Part shown: positions 58,440 to 64,000 of the stretch, in pieces
Numbering within the stretch: position 1 is the first letter of the stretch
Layout of the letters: every line of letters starts with the position of its first letter
DNA from: Oscillospiraceae bacterium
GTDB taxonomy: Bacteria > Bacillota > Clostridia > Oscillospirales > Acutalibacteraceae
Assembly (NCBI GenBank): GCA_015065615.1
Contig: SVPY01000008.1
Coordinates: 1-64,000, forward strand
Length of the DNA stretch: 64,000 bases
Direction: 5' to 3'
Position numbers and translations under genes: made by a program
The notes under the pieces: model-generated
The model's input: only the letters and a program-made list of their open reading frames with translations
What the model was told of the DNA's origin: nothing
The model's database searches: none

Positions 58440-59177
58440 ATGAAAAATATTTTAGTTAAAATCAGTTACGACGGATCATACTTTCACGGGTGGCAGATTC
58501 AGGAAAACGCCCACACCGTGCAGGAAGAATTTCAGTCTGCTCTATACAAAATAATCGGTGAAAAGGCGGATATAAAAGCCTGCAGCCGTACAGACTCGGG
58601 CGTTCACGCCAACGTTTTCTGCATTAGCGTTAAAACCGAGAGTAAAATAACTCCCGAAAGGCTTAAAGGCGCGTTAAATCATTATTTCCCTCTCTATATG
58701 GCATGCTTAAGTGCCGAGGAAGTCCCCATGGATTTCCACGCAAGGTATTCCTGTAAAGGAAAGGAATATGTCTATTTGATACATAACGCCGAGGTACGCA
58801 ACCCCTTTTTGAAAGACAGAGCCCTTCATTACTACCATAAAATAGACGAAGAAAAATTAAACACAGCCGCCTCCTACTATATAGGTACTCACGATTTTAC
58901 GTCCTTCTGCACGCAGGATGCAAGAGAGATGGAGGATATGAGCCGCACCGTATATGATGCGAAGGTCACAAGAGAAGGAGATATAGTGAAATTTACCGTA
59001 TCTGCCGACGGTTTCCTTTACAATATGGTGCGTATAATGGTGGGGACGTTAATAAGAGTTCAGGAAGGCAAAATAAAGCCAGAGGAGATTCCCTCTATTT
59101 TAGAAAAGAAGAACCGCGCTTTTGCAGGCCCCACTGCTCCTCCCGAAGGCTTATATTTAAATAAGGTTTTCTATTAA
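58440..59177 (+). CDS. truA: tRNA pseudouridine synthase A
   Basis: ISYDGSYFHGWQIQ, ACSRTDSGVHANVF, YNMVRIMVGTLI. Confidence 0.95.
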   Translation: MKNILVKISYDGSYFHGWQIQENAHTVQEEFQSALYKIIGEKADIKACSRTDSGVHANVFCISVKTESKITPERLKGALNHYFPLYMACLSAEEVPMDFHARYSCKGKEYVYLIHNAEVRNPFLKDRALHYYHKIDEEKLNTAASYYIGTHDFTSFCTQDAREMEDMSRTVYDAKVTREGDIVKFTVSADGFLYNMVRIMVGTLIRVQEGKIKPEEIPSILEKKNRAFAGPTAPPEGLYLNKVFY

Positions 59178-59216
59178 AATAAAACAATTTAATTTTTATA
59201 TATAACAGGAAAAATT

Positions 59217-60644
59217 ATGTCATTATTTAAAAAGAAGAAAAAAGAAACAGAAGTTACCGAGGAAGAAGTTTCTAAGGTTCAGGAACATACCGAAGAACCG
59301 GAAAAAGAAGCCGAAACCAAAGAAGATAACAAAGAGGAAAAAGAACCTCAAAAGGAAATTATCATCCGCGAAAAGGTGGATGAGGGCGATTTCTACGATT
59401 CCCCCGAAATAAGCGAGGAGGAGCTTTTAAACTACAATCCCGACGATGAAGAGGACGTAGACAGCGTAAGAAAAAGAAAAAGGGAAAACCCCAAGAAAAA
59501 GACCGTAAGAAACGCTATAATAATTTCTGCGGTGGCTTTGGTTCTTCTGGTAGTAAGCGTGTTTTTTATATTCGGCGGCGGATATTCATTCAGTAACGCT
59601 ATGACTAATATAGAAAACTGGTTTATGGGAACTGACGCAGGCGACGGCTACCCCGTAGGCTTAACGGGCTCGGGCGCCGATAAAATGGGCTTTTTCTCCG
59701 AAAACGGCAACGCCTACGTGCTTACGGATTCAAGCTTTACAGCCGTGAGCTTATCGGGTGAAGAAATTTTCTCTCACCGCCACAACTGTTCCGCTCCGGG
59801 TATTTCCTATTCAAACGGCAATTTCCTTATCTACGATATGGGAAATACTTCTTATACCGTAGGCTCAGGCAGCGATAACGTTGATAAATTCACAAGTATC
59901 AACAACATAAACGCGGCAGATATATCCAAAAGCGGTAAGTACGCGGTGTTCACTCAGTCTCAGGATTATTCCTCCGAACTTTTGGTATATAATAAGAACG
60001 ACGAGCTTATATTTACATATAAATATGCCGAAAATTACCCCGTTGCGGCAGCGGTAAGTCCCGACGGTAAAAAAGTATGCGCCGTAACAATAAATGAAAA
60101 TGTAGGAGAGCTTTATTCGGTGCTTGCTGTGTTCAATCTTGACGATACCGAGCCTCAGGCGCAGTACGTTTCCACAGGTAACTTTATTACTGAGCTTTAC
60201 TGGGAGGGCGGCACATTGTTTGCTCTCGGCAATACTTCGGCAATATCCTGCGATTCCTATAATAATTTCGTTGAATATAAGTTTGAAGGTTCCACGGTAA
60301 CTGCGGCGGATTATAAGGATAACAAGCTTTTCGTAAGCGTTTCCGACTATAATTATCAGGGCTCCTGCGTGCTTTATATTTTCGACGGCTCAGCTTCAAG
60401 CGTGAGAACCATTGAATCGAGCGAAAGAATTGAAGATATAAGCGTGTACGGCGGAAAAATATCGCTGTTTATAAAGAAAAACATACATTGTTACGATTTA
60501 AATACCCTTAAAGAAACTTCAAAAGGCAGCGCAGCTTACGATACCGTAAGTATTGCAATGGCTAATGATACAGGCGTGTATACTTTAGGCGTTACAGAAA
60601 TAAACTATGTTCCTTTAACGTATATAGAAGAGTCAAATGAATAA
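59217..60644 (+). CDS. DUF5711-like membrane-anchored beta-propeller protein
   Basis: Acidic/basic N-terminus, TM, repeated beta-propeller-like blades. Confidence 0.7.
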   Translation: MSLFKKKKKETEVTEEEVSKVQEHTEEPEKEAETKEDNKEEKEPQKEIIIREKVDEGDFYDSPEISEEELLNYNPDDEEDVDSVRKRKRENPKKKTVRNAIIISAVALVLLVVSVFFIFGGGYSFSNAMTNIENWFMGTDAGDGYPVGLTGSGADKMGFFSENGNAYVLTDSSFTAVSLSGEEIFSHRHNCSAPGISYSNGNFLIYDMGNTSYTVGSGSDNVDKFTSINNINAADISKSGKYAVFTQSQDYSSELLVYNKNDELIFTYKYAENYPVAAAVSPDGKKVCAVTINENVGELYSVLAVFNLDDTEPQAQYVSTGNFITELYWEGGTLFALGNTSAISCDSYNNFVEYKFEGSTVTAADYKDNKLFVSVSDYNYQGSCVLYIFDGSASSVRTIESSERIEDISVYGGKISLFIKKNIHCYDLNTLKETSKGSAAYDTVSIAMANDTGVYTLGVTEINYVPLTYIEESNE

Positions 60645-60713
60645 ATTCTCCTGTTTAAGTAAAATTTCTTTTTCCGCGTAAATGTTTAAAAAGGGAAAAG
60701 GTGAGGTATAAAG

Positions 60714-61403
60714 ATGAATTTTATTATTGATATTCTTATTCTGGCTTTATTTGTATTTCTTGCTTTGATAGGAATAAAAAAAGGACTTATAAAATCGGCG
60801 TTTGAACTTGTTGGTGCTTTTCTTGCGGTTTATCTCGCTTCTTATTTTGGCACTATGCTGGCTGAAACGATATATAACGAGGTTTTCAGACCGGGCGTAT
60901 ATGAAAAAATGCTTGAAACTACGAAGGACCTTTCAGTTGAGTCTGCGGCAAAAAACTTCTTCGATTCATTGGAGCCCTTTGTTCTTGAGTTTTTTGAACT
61001 CAACGGTGTAACCTATGAAACAATAAGCGAAACCTATACGGGCTTCGGTGAAAAAGCGGCTCTTGCAATTACGGATGCTATTTCTCCCGTGTTTATATCG
61101 ATGATAAGAGTGTTCGTATTCCTTGTGCTTTTTATCGTTTTCTTCGTGCTTCTTGCTTTACTTGCAAATTTACTTACAAAGATAATAAAGCTCACCATTC
61201 TGAAAAAAGTAAACCAGATTTTAGGCGCGGTGCTGGGTGTGGTTAAGGCATTGGTTATAGTGTGGGTAGTATTCGGCGCTGTTGCCGCCCTTCTGCCCCT
61301 TTGCTCAGAAGGTTTCAGAGAGCTATTAACAGAAGGCGCAGAAAATTCCATACTGGGTTCGTTCATAATGGGTATTAATCCTCTTACCTGGATATTTCAG
61401 TAA
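60714..61403 (+). CDS. CvpA family membrane protein
   Basis: FIIDILILALFVFLALIGIKKGLIKSAFELVGAFLAVYLASYFG. Confidence 0.85.
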   Translation: MNFIIDILILALFVFLALIGIKKGLIKSAFELVGAFLAVYLASYFGTMLAETIYNEVFRPGVYEKMLETTKDLSVESAAKNFFDSLEPFVLEFFELNGVTYETISETYTGFGEKAALAITDAISPVFISMIRVFVFLVLFIVFFVLLALLANLLTKIIKLTILKKVNQILGAVLGVVKALVIVWVVFGAVAALLPLCSEGFRELLTEGAENSILGSFIMGINPLTWIFQ

Positions 61404-61512
61404 AATATAAAGTAAACCGATATATTTGCGGCTTTGAAACTATAAAAGTTTCAATTCCTTACAAACCGCCACAAATAATACATGAAAGGAAAGTTTTTGC
61501 AGAAGCAAAACT

Positions 61513-62103
61513 ATGGTCATAAAAATGAAAATATTTACAAAGGAAAATCTTACAATTCCTAATCTTTTATCTCTTTTCAGAATTATCACAATACCGTTCT
61601 TCGTGTATTTTTATATGAAGGATATGGTTTACACGGCTATTATTATTCTTGTAGCAGGCGGCCTTTCTGACTGTGTGGACGGTTACATAGCAAGACGTTT
61701 CAATCAGATAACGGAGCTTGGCAAAATGCTTGACCCTCTTGCCGATAAACTTACTCAGGCGGCTATTGCCATCTGCATCGCCTTTAAGTATCCTATCATA
61801 AGCCCCCTGCTTGCTTTCTTTATTATCAAAGAACTTATTATGTTGATCGGTGCCTGCGTGCTTCTTAAAAAAGGCGCAAGACCTGTTGCCGCCAACTGGT
61901 ACGGAAAGCTCGGTACGCTTTTATTTTACCTCTCCGTTACCGTTGTGGTTGTAATGAGCTTATTTATGGTGGCAAGTCCCGTATTTGAGATAGTTTCCTA
62001 CATTCTTTTGGGTATTACCGCCGTTATTATGGCATATTCCCTTTATAAATATTTCATTATAGCTTTAGAGCAGATTAAAGCTGCTAAAAATAGCAAGGAA
62101 TAA
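61513..62103 (+). CDS. pgsA: CDP-diacylglycerol--glycerol-3-phosphate 3-phosphatidyltransferase
   Basis: LTIPNLLSLFRIITIPFFVYF; DCVDGYIARRFNQITELGKMLDPLADKL CDP-alcohol phosphotransferase motif. Confidence 0.92.
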   Translation: MVIKMKIFTKENLTIPNLLSLFRIITIPFFVYFYMKDMVYTAIIILVAGGLSDCVDGYIARRFNQITELGKMLDPLADKLTQAAIAICIAFKYPIISPLLAFFIIKELIMLIGACVLLKKGARPVAANWYGKLGTLLFYLSVTVVVVMSLFMVASPVFEIVSYILLGITAVIMAYSLYKYFIIALEQIKAAKNSKE

Positions 62104-62242
62104 TCTTTATAAAAATTCAAAAATTATTAACTAACAGTTTTTCAATATATGGTATTATTTTTGCGTTAAATTATTCGTATTCAATGCGAAGTTAAAAATT
62201 GCAAAAATACAGTAAAATCCCCTTTGGAAAGGAATTTAGAAT

Positions 62243-64000
62243 ATGATAATGTGTTCAAGGTGCAAAAAGCGCCCTGCGGTGGTTTTTGTGTCACAGACAA
62301 ATGATGCATCTAAAAGTCAGGGTTTATGCCTTACCTGTGCAAAAGAGCTTGGTATAAAGCCCGTTAACGATATGATGCAGGATATGATGAATAAATTAGG
62401 TATTACAGAGGAGCAACTGGAAGCTATGACGGAGGAGATGTCCGCATTGGCTGAAACTGACGACGGCGAGGATTTCACTCCCGGCGGTACTGCTTCCATG
62501 CCCATTGAGCAGATTTTCGGCGGCGGTGCAAACGGTTTCTCTCAGAATGGTTTCGATCCCTCTATGCCTCCTTCTCAGAATAAAGGTCCCAAGAAGGACG
62601 ATTTCCATAAGCAGAAAAGAAAGCATATAATGGCTTACTGCACAGATTTAACAAAGAAAGCAAGAAACGGCGAGCTTGACAGAATCATCGGCCGTGAAAA
62701 AGAAACCGAGCGAGTAGTTCAGATCTTATCCAGAAGAACCAAGAATAACCCCTGCTTAATCGGTGAACCCGGCGTAGGTAAAACTGCGGTTGCTGAGGGT
62801 CTTGCCCTTCGTATTGCAAACGGTCAGGTACCTATGAAGCTTATGGATAAGGAAGTTCAGCTTCTTGATTTAACCGCTTTAATTGCAGGTACACAGTTCA
62901 GAGGCCAGTTTGAAAGCCGTATAAAGGGCCTTGTGGAAGAAGTTAAACAGGCAGGCAACATCATTCTTTTTATTGACGAGGTTCACAATTTAGTGGGCAC
63001 GGGTGATGCCGAGGGCAGTATGAATGCCGCCAACATCTTAAAGCCTGCTTTATCCCGCGGTGAAATTCAGGTTGTGGGCGCTACAACTTTCAACGAATAC
63101 AGAAAATATATTGAAAAGGATGCGGCTTTGGAGCGCCGTTTCCAGCCCGTTACCATAAACGAACCCTCCATAAGCGAGGCTATAGACGTTATTAAGGGTA
63201 TTAAGAGTTACTACGAAGGTTTCCACAGCGTAGAGGTAAGCGATAAAATAGCAGCAAGAATAGTTATTTTATCCGAAAGATATATCAACGACCGTTTCCT
63301 TCCCGATAAGGCTATAGACCTTCTTGACGAAGCCTGCACAAGAGCTTCCCTGCGCAACCGCTATTTAGAGGAATTCGAAAGCACTATGCGTGAGCTCAAA
63401 AAGCAGAAAAATAAGGAGCAGGAGCTCACAAACGCCGATTCTCCCGACTATGAAAAGCTTGCCGAGGTAAGATATAAGGTTGCAAATCTTGAAAAGCAGA
63501 TAGACGAAATAGATAAGGAAAAAATCATAGCAAAGGTAACGGAAAGCGATTTAGCCCACGTTATCGAGCTCTGGACGGGTATCCCCTCCGAAAGAATTCA
63601 GAAGTCCGAGCTCTCTAATTTAGCAAACCTTGAGGATGCTTTAAAAGCTAAAATAATCGGTCAGGACGAAGCCGTGAAGGCTGTTTCTGCCGCAGTAAGA
63701 AGAAGCCGCGTGCAGATAAGCCCCAGAAGACACCCGGCGTCCTTTATATTCGTAGGTCCCACAGGTACGGGTAAAACCGAGCTTGTAAGAGTTCTTTCCA
63801 AGGAATTATTCGATTCCCCCGAAACTATGATTCGTTTAGATATGAGCGAATTTATGGAAAAGCACTCCGTAAGTAAAATCATCGGTTCACCTCCCGGATA
63901 CGTTGGCTACGACGAAGCAGGTCAGCTTACTGAAAAAGTCCGCCGCCGCCCTTACAGCGTAATCCTTTTTGACGAAATCGAGAAGGCTCACCCCGACGTT
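62243..64000 (+). CDS. ClpE/ClpC-like ATP-dependent Clp protease ATPase subunit, truncated by window edge
   Basis: Read directly (absent from ORF track because no stop lies in the window): [16 protein letters not shown]...[12 protein letters not shown] zinc finger; [38 protein letters not shown]. Confidence 0.93.
   Translation, partial: MIMCSRCKKRPAVVFVSQTNDASKSQGLCLTCAKELGIKPVNDMMQDMMNKLGITEEQLEAMTEEMSALAETDDGEDFTPGGTASMPIEQIFGGGANGFSQNGFDPSMPPSQNKGPKKDDFHKQKRKHIMAYCTDLTKKARNGELDRIIGREKETERVVQILSRRTKNNPCLIGEPGVGKTAVAEGLALRIANGQVPMKLMDKEVQLLDLTALIAGTQFRGQFESRIKGLVEEVKQAGNIILFIDEVHNLVGTGDAEGSMNAANILKPALSRGEIQVVGATTFNEYRKYIEKDAALERRFQPVTINEPSISEAIDVIKGIKSYYEGFHSVEVSDKIAARIVILSERYINDRFLPDKAIDLLDEACTRASLRNRYLEEFESTMRELKKQKNKEQELTNADSPDYEKLAEVRYKVANLEKQIDEIDKEKIIAKVTESDLAHVIELWTGIPSERIQKSELSNLANLEDALKAKIIGQDEAVKAVSAAVRRSRVQISPRRHPASFIFVGPTGTGKTELVRVLSKELFDSPETMIRLDMSEFMEKHSVSKIIGSPPGYVGYDEAGQLTEKVRRRPYSVILFDEIEKAHPDV

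Noticed and set aside
62317-62626. Minus-strand ORFs in the last 2 kb
   Set aside because: Antisense of the ClpE-like gene, which the ORF track omits because it has no stop in the window.

Overview
This 64 kb window looks like low-GC chromosomal DNA from a spore-forming Clostridia/Oscillospiraceae-type Firmicute. SpoIIP, YpeB, an ecfA1-ecfA2-ecfT-truA cluster and ruvCAB support that, but the taxonomy is inference. Most of it is ordinary housekeeping and carbohydrate/peptidase metabolism. The non-routine content is: (1) two inverted copies (about 32.57-33.3 kb minus, 39.5-40.08 kb plus) of an apparently uncharacterised long non-coding RNA module. Promoter, 5' start, an internal block and a covarying terminator hairpin are all conserved. 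A divergent leader is shared, and one copy sits opposite a YgjP-type metallopeptidase gene. (2) A compact defence-like cassette at 19.1-21.75 kb: a DUF262+HNH nuclease overlapping an EcoRI-family adenine methyltransferase, divergent from a Cro/CI-type regulator. A 36-bp palindrome carries two overlapping, nearly symmetric divergent promoters, and hairpins with the same stem flank the cassette. (3) Two tandem 5S rRNA pairs with no 16S/23S, each with its own promoter and terminator. They are near-identical over 290 bp and flank a glycosidase gene. (4) A probable ZTP (pfl) riboswitch plus terminator upstream of a formate/nitrite-family transporter. (5) Gene-decay signatures: a frameshifted GDPD gene and a truncated paralogue remnant. 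A ClpE-like gene runs off the right edge. All assignments come from reading sequence and motifs; no database search was run.
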